This document shows, one piece after another, positions 52,178 through 59,983 of a stretch of 60,096 nt of DNA. Both the position numbers and the translations under genes were made by a program. The notes below the pieces were generated by a model that did not search any database, was not told where the DNA came from, and saw only the letters and a program-made list of their open reading frames with translations. This DNA comes from CAZSAT01 sp964604675. GTDB taxonomy: Bacteria; Myxococcota_A; UBA796; CAJQPC01. The DNA lies in contig CAZSAT010000033.1 of NCBI GenBank assembly GCA_964604675.1, forward strand, positions 1-60,096, written 5' to 3'. Each line of letters begins with the position of its first letter. The stretch's first letter is position 1.

Positions 52178-53176
52178 TCACAGCTTGTCGCAGATGGCGG
52201 CGGTGAAGCCGGCGGTGTTCTCCGGGCCGCCCAGGTCGCCCGTGAGGTGCTTGCCCTCCTCGAGGACCTGCCAGATGGCGTCGGTCACCTTGGCGGCGAC
52301 GCCGTGGGCGCCGATGTGCTCCATCATCATCACGCCGGACTGGAGCACCGCGAGCGGGTTCGCGATCCCCTGGCCCGCGATGTCGGGTGCGGTTCCGTGC
52401 ACCGCCTCGAAGACGGCGATCTTGTCGCCCACGTTGGCTCCCGGCACCACCCCCAGGCCACCCACGAGTCCGGCCGCGAGGTCGGAGAGGATGTCGCCGT
52501 AGAGGTTCTGCAGCAGGAGCACGTCGAAGGGCTCGGGGTCCATCGCCAAGGCCATCGAGAGGTTGTCGATCAACATCTCGTCCTGGGCGATGAAGGGGTA
52601 GTCGGCGCCCACGGTCTCGAAGGCGTCGAGGAAGGCGCCGTCGGCCTGGGGGCTCACGCTGGTCTTGTGGCAGCACGTGATGCGCCGGCGTCCGCGGTAG
52701 CGCATGAACTCGAAGGCCCACTTGGCGATGCGTTCGCCCGCGGCACGGGTCGAGACCTTCAGGCTGATGACCGTGCCCGGCTTGATCTCGTGCTCGATGC
52801 CGGCGTAGAGATCCTCGGTGTTCTCCCGCAGCACCACCAGGTCCACCTTGTCGTAGGGGGTGTCGATGCCGGGGAGGGTCTTGACCGGGCGCAGGCCCGT
52901 GAAGAGCTGGAGCTCCTGCCGGATGGTCACGTTGGCCGAGCGGAAGCCCTTGCCCTTCGGGGTCTCCAGCGGCCCCTTCAGCCCCACCCGGTTGCGCCGG
53001 ATCGAGCTCAGGACCTGCTGCGGGACCGGCTCGCCCGTCTCCTCGAAGGCCCGCTTGCCGGCGTGCACGGTCTCCCAGTCGACCGGTGCGCCCGCAGCCG
53101 CGAGCACCTCACACGTGGCGGCTGTGACCTCGGGGCCGATGCCATCGCCGGGGATCAGGGTCGCTCGTACGCGCAT
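52178..53176 (-). CDS. NAD-type isocitrate dehydrogenase, likely catalytic copy
   Basis: A 332-residue enzyme converting isocitrate to 2-oxoglutarate in the TCA cycle, if substrate inference holds. GPLETPKGKGFRSANVTIRQEL has the isocitrate-type Ser and the Arg residues, followed by RENTEDLYAGIEH (catalytic Tyr), LYGDILSDL and VHGTAPDIAGQGIANP. The Lys loop reads CHKTSVSPQADGAF rather than the usual HKANIMK. ATG 53176 has AGGAGG upstream; another ATG at 53180 is out of frame. It is upstream of, and almost overlapping, the divergent paralogue. Confidence 0.82.
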   Translation of the reverse strand: MRVRATLIPGDGIGPEVTAATCEVLAAAGAPVDWETVHAGKRAFEETGEPVPQQVLSSIRRNRVGLKGPLETPKGKGFRSANVTIRQELQLFTGLRPVKTLPGIDTPYDKVDLVVLRENTEDLYAGIEHEIKPGTVISLKVSTRAAGERIAKWAFEFMRYRGRRRITCCHKTSVSPQADGAFLDAFETVGADYPFIAQDEMLIDNLSMALAMDPEPFDVLLLQNLYGDILSDLAAGLVGGLGVVPGANVGDKIAVFEAVHGTAPDIAGQGIANPLAVLQSGVMMMEHIGAHGVAAKVTDAIWQVLEEGKHLTGDLGGPENTAGFTAAICDKL

Positions 53177-53228
53177 GCATCCCTCCTGAGGCCGCCATCT
53201 ATCGCGCGCGACGTTAGACGGCGGCTCC

Positions 53229-53900
53229 ATGTCCGAGACGCGTCGCAACCTGTTGTACCTCGCCCCCCTGACAATGGGCCTTGTCCTGGCCCTTTCGGCG
53301 GGTGCGCTCTTGATGGCCGGCTGGTTGGGGCGTCCCGCCCTCGGCGACCGGGTCACGATCGAGATCGCGAGCGGCTGCGCCGACGCCTGGGAGAGCGTGG
53401 CGGAGGCCCGCATCGGCACGATGGGCCTGGGCGATCCGAGCTTCAGCCGGGAAGGCGAGCTCGTGCTGGTCGAGGTCACCTTGCCCGGCAGACCTGGCGA
53501 CCGGGAGACGGTTCCCGCGGCCCTCGTGGCCCCGGGTCGGCTCACCGTGCACGCGGCCGCGAGCCACGACGCCGAGCCCGAGGGCGAGCCGCTCGTGACC
53601 GAGATCGACGTGGTGGAGACCTCGCTCGACCTCGATGTGCGCGGGCACCCCTACGTGGTCGCGACCCTGCAGCCGCACGCGGCCGAGCGCGCCACCGCCG
53701 CGTCCGAGACCCAGGCGCTCCTCTACGAGGTCGACGGTGTGGAGGCCGGGCACCTCGACCACGACTACCGGCTGACCGACGCCACCCTGGAGCTGAAGCC
53801 GTCGCAGACCATGCTGTCCGACGAGATGCAGCTGGCGAGCGACTGGAACATCGCGCTCTCGGACCCCGCTCCCTGCGCAGGAACGGCCTCGCTGCGCTGA
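53229..53900 (+). CDS. Membrane-anchored protein with a SecD-like head segment
   Basis: A 223-residue protein. One N-terminal membrane helix (LLYLAPLTMGLVLALSAGALLMAGWLG) is followed by a periplasmic domain. Residues 45-110 (ADAWESVAEARIGTMG ... VLVEVTLPG) recall the P1 head of SecD, with its repeated R-x-x-x-G ... VxxPG pattern. The other SecD helices are absent, so it is not a translocase subunit. It may be a free-standing periplasmic domain. Function is unknown. The gene ends one base before the converging phosphatase gene. Confidence 0.6.
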   Translation: MSETRRNLLYLAPLTMGLVLALSAGALLMAGWLGRPALGDRVTIEIASGCADAWESVAEARIGTMGLGDPSFSREGELVLVEVTLPGRPGDRETVPAALVAPGRLTVHAAASHDAEPEGEPLVTEIDVVETSLDLDVRGHPYVVATLQPHAAERATAASETQALLYEVDGVEAGHLDHDYRLTDATLELKPSQTMLSDEMQLASDWNIALSDPAPCAGTASLR

Positions 53901-53901
53901 G

Positions 53902-55041
53902 CTACTTGGTGACGGTCCGCGCCATGTCGAAGTCGCCGTTCTCGTCGTAGAACTCGCCGTAGAGCACGTTGTCGCGGATCTCGATCCAGACGAAGCCCGC
54001 GTACACGTCGTCCTCGAAGTGGGCGGCGTTGCCGCGGCCCTCGAGGTCGGTGGTCTTGGCCGCTGCGCCCGACACGATCAGCTCCATGCCGCACTGGGCT
54101 TCCAGCCACTGGCGGTTGTGGTCGTGGCCGCAGAGGTAGAGGTCGGCCTCGTCGCAGATGTAGTCCTCGAAGATGTCTTCGACCCAGCCGCCGAGGCCCA
54201 GCCCGATGCCGAGCGGATCTTCGTAGGCGCCGGCGTTGCCGTGCTGGCCGTTGGACCGGTACGGGTGGTGGCCGAACACGATGTTCCAGTCGGCGCCCGA
54301 GGTGGGGAGCGCGCTCTCGAGCCAGCTGAGCTGGTCGTTGGCCCAGCCCAGGTAGTAGCCGGTGTACATGGCGTTCGTGTCGAGCCCGAAGAAGGCCACG
54401 TGGTCTTCCTCGAACTGGTAGTAGGCCGACGGCATGCGCCACTTGTCGGAGTGGTTGGTGTAGTCGACCTCGTAGTCGACCTGCCACCAGTACACGGTGA
54501 GCTCGCCGTAGTCGTGGTTGCCGAGCACCACGTAGAAGGGGAAGTCCAGGTCGGCGTAGGGCTGCTCGAACTTGGTCTGGAACTGCTCGTCGTCGACGCT
54601 CTTCACGCCGTCGTTGTAGAAGTTGTCGCCCAGGTAGAGCGCGAAGTCGCAGCCGTCGCCGTCAGCGTCGGCCTTGCTGTCGCAGAGGGTCTTCACCGCG
54701 CCGGCGACCTTGTACTGGGTGCTGTTGCCCTCGCCGCCGTCGCCGAAGGCGATGAACCTCACCACGTCCTCCGAGCTCGGGCCGCCGCCGTCGCCGCCGT
54801 CGCCGCCATCCCCACCGTCGCCGCCGTCGCCACCGTCGCCACCGTCGCCACCGTCGCCACCATCGCCGCCGTCGCCGCCGTCGGTGGCCCAGTTCGCCGT
54901 GTCCAGGGTGTCGCCGCCGCGGTCCTGGTCGGTGGCCTCGGCGTCGGTGGTGCCGACCGGGGTGTTCTCCACACCGCAGCACAGCAGCACGAGTCCGATG
55001 ATGGTCACCACGACACCTCCGACAGCGGTGCGACGGGACAT
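53902..55041 (-). CDS. Purple-acid-phosphatase-like lipoprotein with a Gly/Asp repeat linker
   Basis: A 379-residue extracytoplasmic metallophosphoesterase. The full metal-site set is present: AFGDGGEGN, YLGDNFYNDG, VLGNHDYG, FGHHPYRSNGQHG and CGHDHNRQ, closest to tartrate-resistant acid phosphatase. A linker of about ten GDG triplets (54782-54889) joins it to the lipoprotein signal. The listed ATG 55041 gives MSRRTAV...LVLLC. A GTG at 55008 has GGAGGT at ideal spacing and would give MTIIGLVLLC, in the short uncharged style seen elsewhere; a TAGGAT box overlaps the upstream ATG. I keep 55041 but consider 55008 at least as likely. Confidence 0.82.
   Translation of the reverse strand: MSRRTAVGGVVVTIIGLVLLCCGVENTPVGTTDAEATDQDRGGDTLDTANWATDGGDGGDGGDGGDGGDGGDGGDGGDGGDGGDGGGPSSEDVVRFIAFGDGGEGNSTQYKVAGAVKTLCDSKADADGDGCDFALYLGDNFYNDGVKSVDDEQFQTKFEQPYADLDFPFYVVLGNHDYGELTVYWWQVDYEVDYTNHSDKWRMPSAYYQFEEDHVAFFGLDTNAMYTGYYLGWANDQLSWLESALPTSGADWNIVFGHHPYRSNGQHGNAGAYEDPLGIGLGLGGWVEDIFEDYICDEADLYLCGHDHNRQWLEAQCGMELIVSGAAAKTTDLEGRGNAAHFEDDVYAGFVWIEIRDNVLYGEFYDENGDFDMARTVTK
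54782..54889. repeat. Coding repeat for a (GDG)n linker
   Basis: Nine-base units of the type GCCGCCGTC/GCCACCGTC, each coding GDG on the minus strand. Frame-neutral if it expands or contracts. The 202 bases upstream of this gene (55042-55243) show no convincing ORF; they hold only a 5-bp hairpin (55160-55172). Confidence 0.75.
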
Positions 55042-55243
55042 CCTATCGTGACTCTGCGGCGGGTTGATTGGAGGATCGCCGAGTCATTCGGGTTCCCGGT
55101 GGCCACGCGTCCGACGAAGGCGTGCCGGGGGCACGTCGAGGAGGCGCGGGGTCGCTGGGGGCCCGAAGGGCCGGCGAGGCCCGATCGACACGGCGTGGAG
55201 GCACGGCAATGCGTCGAGGCCGGGTCCGGCGGTTGCAGCGCGC

Positions 55244-56233
55244 TCAAGCCGGACTTGCTGCGGGCCAGGCGATGGGGTTGTGCGCGCGCCAGTCGAGCTC
55301 TTCCTGCAGGCGGGTGTCGTCGAGCACGGTGGCGTAGTGGAAGCGCCGGCGGTTCATGCCGTAGCTGAACTCCGACCCTCGCACCCGTCGCCGCGCCCGG
55401 TAGAGCGGGTTGAGCAGCGTGCCCGGTAGCGGGATCGGCATGCGCCCCCAGCGCCGGATGGCCGCCGAGAGCGGCAGGGTGTCGGCCCCGGCCACGTTGA
55501 AGAGCCCCACGCCCTCGTGGAAGGTGGCGGCTTCGAGCACGCTCACCGCGTCGTACAGCGACAGCACGTTCATCATCGGATCGAAGCCCGCCGGGCGCAG
55601 GCACACCGCGCTGTCGAGGTAGTCGAAGAGCTGGCTGCCGCAGCCCGGCGCGAGGATCTCGGCCATGCGCAGCACCACGATCTCGGTGCGGTTCAAGCCC
55701 ATGCGTGCGCAGGCGGTGAGGTCCGCCTCGACCCGGTCGCGGATCCATTGGGGCGCCCCGCTCGACATGTTCAGCGGGTGGTCCTCGGTGACCAGCACAG
55801 GCAGGTCGTACTGGACCTGGTAGACCTCGGCGCAGCTCTTGAACACCACGCGCCGGATGGTGGGGTGGCGCTCCGAGAGGTCGAGCAGCGTGCGCAGGGC
55901 GCCCACGTTCTGGCTGCGCACCTTGCGCCCGTGGTGGCTCGGGTCGCGGTGCATGGCGGTGTGGAGGATGACCTCGATGCCCATGTCGCGCGCGGGGCCG
56001 AACAACAGGTTGTGCGCGCGGCGGGAGCGGCCGAGGTCCACCGACTTGTAGACGAGCCGGTCGGCGTGGGCGAACAGCGTGCGGCCGGACTCCTCGGGCT
56101 CGAGGGCGACCGCGAGCACCTTGCCCACGCGCTCGTCGGCCAACAGCGAGCGCACCAGGCCCTCGCCGATCGGGGTGGTGGCGCCGGTGACCATCACGCC
56201 CGTGAGCTTCTTCCGGGACTTCCGCGGGCTCAC
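55244..56233 (-). CDS. NAD(P)-dependent epimerase/dehydratase (extended SDR)
   Basis: A 329-residue Rossmann protein. MVTGATTPIGEGLV is the TGxxxxIG cofactor site. Asn in the second motif (QNVGALRTLLDL) and SCAEVYQVQYDL with a Tyr follow, although the classical YxxxK is not obvious. Such extended SDRs act on nucleotide sugars or lipid-linked substrates. GTG 56233 overlaps the stop of the acyltransferase (GTGA), so the pair is coupled and perhaps builds or modifies the same lipid. An N-terminal basic segment (SPRKSRKKL) is unusual and might touch the membrane. Confidence 0.75.
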   Translation of the reverse strand: MSPRKSRKKLTGVMVTGATTPIGEGLVRSLLADERVGKVLAVALEPEESGRTLFAHADRLVYKSVDLGRSRRAHNLLFGPARDMGIEVILHTAMHRDPSHHGRKVRSQNVGALRTLLDLSERHPTIRRVVFKSCAEVYQVQYDLPVLVTEDHPLNMSSGAPQWIRDRVEADLTACARMGLNRTEIVVLRMAEILAPGCGSQLFDYLDSAVCLRPAGFDPMMNVLSLYDAVSVLEAATFHEGVGLFNVAGADTLPLSAAIRRWGRMPIPLPGTLLNPLYRARRRVRGSEFSYGMNRRRFHYATVLDDTRLQEELDWRAHNPIAWPAASPA

Positions 56234-57078
56234 GCGAAGATCCTGTCGCCGCGCTCCGCCAGGCCGCGCTTCAGGAGCGCATCCACCGCGGCCTCCACGC
56301 GGGCGGCCGCCTCGCGGACCTTGTCGGGGTCGTCGGCGTCGGCGCGGGAGTAGTCGTCGGGGATGGGGATGGGCTCGCCGTAGTAGAAGCGGTACCGCAC
56401 GGGCAGGGGCAGCGGAGTGGCGGTGAGCGGGATGTAGGGCAAGGCCCCCTGGAGCCCCTTCGGCAGGTTGATGCGCCCGATCTGGGGCATCTGCTCTTCG
56501 GCCCCGACCAGGGCCACGGGCACGATGGGGGCGCCGCCGCGCATGGCCAGCTCGGCGTGCCCCACGCGCCACTTCTGCAGGTTGTAGCGGTCGCGGAAGT
56601 GCTTCCCGATCCCCGGCACGCCCTCGGGGAAGATCATCAGGAGCTCCCCGGCCCGGAGCAGGGCCTGCACGTTGCCGCGCGAGCCACCCACCATGCCGCC
56701 GCGGGCGAACAGGGTGCCGATCCAGGGCAGCGTGGGCACGAAGTGATCGGCGATGGCCCTCGGGATGCGCCCGGTGTGCCGCACGATGTCGGTCCAGAGC
56801 ATCATGCCGTCGGTGGGGAGCGAGCCGGAGTGGTTGCACGCCACCACGCACGGCCCCTCGGCGGGCAGGTGCTCGTGGCCGTACGAGAGCACCCGGAAGT
56901 ACCGCTCGTAGAGGGTGCGGGTGAAGCCGTAGCCGAAGCGCACGAAGTCGGGGTGCAGCCCGAAGGGGTCGTAGCCGTGCCCCGCATCGTTGTAGTGCAG
57001 CTCTTCGACCTGGGAGGCAGCCTCCTGGTCGAGCAGGAGCGAAGCGAGGCCGCGGGCGAGGGCAGGGGGGAACGGCAC
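56230..57078 (-). CDS. PlsC-family 1-acyl-glycerol-3-phosphate-type acyltransferase
   Basis: A 282-residue membrane-associated acyltransferase. The catalytic region is NHSGSLPTD (His83, Asp90). The spacing is HX6D rather than the textbook HX4D, as seen in several PlsC relatives. FPEGVPGIGK (about 150-159) binds the phosphate. A glycerol-lipid or related acceptor is likely. The first 40 residues have no clear signal. ATG 57078 is divergent from the Hydin-like lipoprotein gene across 65 bases. Translation is coupled to the epimerase gene. Confidence 0.82.
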   Translation of the reverse strand: MPFPPALARGLASLLLDQEAASQVEELHYNDAGHGYDPFGLHPDFVRFGYGFTRTLYERYFRVLSYGHEHLPAEGPCVVACNHSGSLPTDGMMLWTDIVRHTGRIPRAIADHFVPTLPWIGTLFARGGMVGGSRGNVQALLRAGELLMIFPEGVPGIGKHFRDRYNLQKWRVGHAELAMRGGAPIVPVALVGAEEQMPQIGRINLPKGLQGALPYIPLTATPLPLPVRYRFYYGEPIPIPDDYSRADADDPDKVREAAARVEAAVDALLKRGLAERGDRIFA

Positions 57079-57143
57079 CTTGGTGGCTTATCCGGCGACC
57101 CTGTCCCCGGTGGGGTAAAAGGGTGACTGTCCCCGAGGGAAGC

Positions 57144-58544
57144 ATGTTCCTGACCTTGCTCGTCGGCGCGTCCTGCGGCCCCGACCAGGAGCTCACCGCG
57201 CTCACGCCGACGCTCGAGCTCTGCAGCTCCGAGCTGGACTTCGACGAGCAGGTCATCGGCAACTTCTACGACCTCACCTGCGCGGTCCAGAACACCGGCG
57301 GTGGCACGCTGGTCGTCGAGAGCGTGGCCTTCACCAGCAGCTCGTCGGAGCGCTTCACCCTGCCGGAAGGCTTCGTCGACGAGATCGGGCCCAACAGCGA
57401 GGCGGAGCTCGTCCTCCGCTACACCCCCGACGAGGTCCGGCTGGACACGGCCGAGCTCGAGATCGTGTCCAACGACCCCGACGTGCCGACCCTGCGCGTG
57501 CCGGTGGCCGCCACCGGGGTCGATCCGGAGATCGACATCGATCCGTCCACGCTGTGGTTCGACGAGGTGGCCCCGGGGGGCAGCAAGACCCTCACGCTCG
57601 ACATCAACGCGCGGGGGTCGGGTCGCCTGAACCTCCAGAGCCTGGACCTGTCCGACGGCGCCGACGCGGTCTTCCAGTACCGCTTGCCCGACGGCGTGGA
57701 GCTCCCCTACAAGATGGACCCGGGCTCCGGCATCGAGGTCCTGGTGGACTTCATCCCGGACGACGACGAGGGCTGGGACAGCCAGCTCCTGGTCACCTCG
57801 AGCGACCCCGACGACACCACCGTCGCGGTGCGTCTGCTCGCGAACACCGACTACGAGGGCGAGCAGCCTCCCGAGGTCGAGATCACCACGCCGGACTGGG
57901 GCAACTACCTGGTGTACGGCGAGGACGTGGACCTCGAAGCCACGGCCGTGGACGACGCCACCTCGCCCACGCAGCTCACCGTGAGCTGGCTCGCCAACGG
58001 TGTGCCGATCTCGGGAGGCGGCACCGCAGGCGACGCGTCCGGCCGCCACAGCATCACCACCGACGAGCTGCCCGAGGGCGAGGTGACGATCGTCGCCTAC
58101 GTCACCGACACCACCAACTGGGAGAGTGGCAACGACTCGGTCGACGTGACGGTGTGGGCGGAGGACCAGCCCATCCTCTACACGATCACCGGCGGGCTCA
58201 CGGTCTTCGACTACTGGAACGTCGACGACGACGTCACGATCTACGTCGACGACGAGGTCATCTTCCAGGACACGAACCACACCTCCGGCAGCCACGCTCC
58301 CGTGGAGTTCGAGGCCGAGAAGGGCAGCCTGATCCGGATCGTCGCCAACGACGTGAACGAGTGCGACCAGTTCCTGGACGAGCTCTACCTGCACTTCGGC
58401 ACGAGCGAGTACCAGAAGCTCAACGACCAGCAGTGCCGCAGCAGCTGCGCCAGCCACGACTGCTACGACTCCAGCTTCAACGGCCCCTGGCCGAACGTGT
58501 TCTACGACGAGGAGATCGCGATCACGATCCCGAGCGGCGGCTGA
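57144..58544 (+). CDS. Lipoprotein with choice-of-anchor/Hydin-like beta domains
   Basis: A 466-residue surface protein. The first 220 residues contain two ASPM-SPD-2-Hydin-like beta-sandwich domains (SSELDFDEQVIG, TCAVQNTGGGTLVVESVAF, ELEIVSNDPDVPTLRVPVAATGV). A PKD-like module follows (TVSWLANGVPI), then a Cys-rich C-terminus (ECDQFL, QCRSSCASHDC). ATG 57144 has GAGG seven bases upstream and gives MFLTLLVGAS before Cys11. A GTG at 57123 would add only seven residues. Role unknown; perhaps adhesion or protein display. Confidence 0.8.
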   Translation: MFLTLLVGASCGPDQELTALTPTLELCSSELDFDEQVIGNFYDLTCAVQNTGGGTLVVESVAFTSSSSERFTLPEGFVDEIGPNSEAELVLRYTPDEVRLDTAELEIVSNDPDVPTLRVPVAATGVDPEIDIDPSTLWFDEVAPGGSKTLTLDINARGSGRLNLQSLDLSDGADAVFQYRLPDGVELPYKMDPGSGIEVLVDFIPDDDEGWDSQLLVTSSDPDDTTVAVRLLANTDYEGEQPPEVEITTPDWGNYLVYGEDVDLEATAVDDATSPTQLTVSWLANGVPISGGGTAGDASGRHSITTDELPEGEVTIVAYVTDTTNWESGNDSVDVTVWAEDQPILYTITGGLTVFDYWNVDDDVTIYVDDEVIFQDTNHTSGSHAPVEFEAEKGSLIRIVANDVNECDQFLDELYLHFGTSEYQKLNDQQCRSSCASHDCYDSSFNGPWPNVFYDEEIAITIPSGG

Positions 58545-59486
58545 TCACCGCACGCCGACCATCACGCCTCGGTGGTCGGAGCCCGGGATCGCGAAGGTCG
58601 TCGGGCCGTGGGTCTGCACGGTCTCCCCGGCCAGGGCGTGGTCGAGCTGCGTGAGCGGCAGGGCCGAGTAGCCGCCGCCGGCGGGCCAGGTCCCCGCCCA
58701 CACGCCACGGGCCCGGAACGCGTCGCGGAAGCCGCGGCTCACCAGGTCCTGGTGCACCCACATGCCGGGCGTGCTGTTCAAGTCCCCGATGACCAGCGCG
58801 CGGTCGCCCTTGCTGCACGCGCCGAGATCGCGGCTGATGCGCCCCCCCCACAGGTGCTCGTTCACGTGCGCCATGTAGGCCACCCGCCCGGCGTTGCAGC
58901 CGCTCACCGGCGGTGGCAGGTGCAGGGCGAGCACGCAGAGGTCGTCCACCACCAGCGTGGCGTAGGGCATCGCGCACGTGGGCTCTCCGAGGAGCTCGCC
59001 GACCTGCGCCGAGCATGCGAGGTCCTCTCGGCAGAACACTCCGAGGCCCCAGCTGGGCTTGGCGAGCCCCCGATCGAAGTTGTCGGCGACCCGGCGCATG
59101 CCGTCGATCGCCAGGGCCCGCAGCTCGATCGTGAAGAGCACGTCGGCGTGCAGCGCCGCGAGGTCCGCCTCCACCGCGCGGCCTTCCGATGCGAAGGCGT
59201 CGAGGTTGGCCGACGCCACGACCAGACCTTCGGGGGGCGATCCCCAGGGCAGGCCGCCCGCGAGTCCGCCGACCGCGCCGAGCAGCAGGTGCCGCCGCCA
59301 GAGCCGGGTGCGCACCACGCCCACGATCGCCCACAGGGGCCAGGCCGCGAGGGCCAGCCGAGCGCTGGAGAACAGCACGGCCTGGGCCTGTTGCACCCAT
59401 GCGGTGGTGTCGTCGATCGCGAAGGCCGCAGCGAACGCCGCCGCCGCGACCAGGCCGGGCGCGAGCGCCGCGAGCCAGGCACGCAC
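58545..59486 (-). CDS. Membrane-anchored endonuclease/exonuclease/phosphatase (EEP) family protein
   Basis: A 313-residue protein. Two N-terminal membrane helices (LAALAPGLVAAAAFAAAF and LALAAWPLWAIVGVVR) precede an EEP domain. The domain has Asn in VASANLDAF, the catalytic Glu in FTIELRA, VIGDLNSTPG and the closing SDHRGVMVGV. Family members cleave phosphodiesters in nucleic acids or lipids; an extracytoplasmic location suggests a phospholipase or nuclease. GTG 59486 follows directly on the ferredoxin stop. It converges with, and abuts, the Hydin-like gene. Confidence 0.8.
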   Translation of the reverse strand: MRAWLAALAPGLVAAAAFAAAFAIDDTTAWVQQAQAVLFSSARLALAAWPLWAIVGVVRTRLWRRHLLLGAVGGLAGGLPWGSPPEGLVVASANLDAFASEGRAVEADLAALHADVLFTIELRALAIDGMRRVADNFDRGLAKPSWGLGVFCREDLACSAQVGELLGEPTCAMPYATLVVDDLCVLALHLPPPVSGCNAGRVAYMAHVNEHLWGGRISRDLGACSKGDRALVIGDLNSTPGMWVHQDLVSRGFRDAFRARGVWAGTWPAGGGYSALPLTQLDHALAGETVQTHGPTTFAIPGSDHRGVMVGVR

Positions 59487-59888
59487 CTACATCTCCACCC
59501 ACTCGTGGCCGCGGACCTTGACCGCGCCCCCGGTGATCTCCGCCTGGCAGCCCAGCCGCCAGGTGGTGTCGAAGCCGTTCTCCTTGAGGGTGGCGCGCTC
59601 GCGCCCGCTCTGCTCGGAGACGTGCTCCTCACCCTCGAGGATCTCGCAGCGGCAGGTGCCGCAGGTGGCGTCACTGCAGCCCGTGCCCAGGGGTCGCGCC
59701 GCGTTCCCGCTGCCGAAGGTGATCGTGGATCCCTGCTCGCACTGCAGGGTCTCCTCGTTCCCGTCGACGTCCACCAGGGTCAGCCCGACCTTGGGGATGT
59801 CCCGCCGCGGCTGCAGCTTCACGCTCGGCTCGGCCCCACTCATTCCGAGGAGGCTCTTGAGACGCTTGCGGATACCAAATGGGGTCAC
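59487..59888 (-). CDS. 2Fe-2S ferredoxin
   Basis: A 133-residue electron carrier. Cys71, Cys76, Cys79 and Cys114 form the plant-type CX4CX2C...C cluster site (GCSDATCGTC and RLGC). An N-terminal basic extension (MTPFGIRKRLKSLLG) of about 30 residues precedes the domain and could hold it to a membrane or partner. GTG 59888 is chosen because AGGAG lies seven bases upstream; a longer frame to 60005 has no such site. It is co-directional with the EEP gene. Its redox partner is not in the window. Confidence 0.85.
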   Translation of the reverse strand: MTPFGIRKRLKSLLGMSGAEPSVKLQPRRDIPKVGLTLVDVDGNEETLQCEQGSTITFGSGNAARPLGTGCSDATCGTCRCEILEGEEHVSEQSGRERATLKENGFDTTWRLGCQAEITGGAVKVRGHEWVEM

Positions 59889-59948
59889 AGTGGCTCTCCT
59901 GGCAACGAAGGCCCGGTTAACCCACGCTCGGCTACCGGTGCCGCGAGC

Positions 59949-59976
59949 TTGCATACCGGGCTGGGACGTGCAAAAT
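59949..59976 (+). promoter_or_regulatory. Putative promoter (TTGCAT, 16 bases, CAAAAT), near-leaderless
   Basis: CAAAAT ends seven bases before ATG 59984, and TTGCAT is 16 bases upstream of it. It is the best -35/-10 pair seen here. Confidence 0.4.
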
Positions 59977-59983
59977 CGGACCG

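Noticed and set aside
53229..53900. SecD translocase subunit
   Set aside because: Only one membrane helix and a head-like segment are present; the rest of SecD is missing.
55160..55172. GGCCC-GAA-GGGCC hairpin as a terminator
   Set aside because: Only five base pairs and no T-run; such stems are expected by chance at this G+C content.
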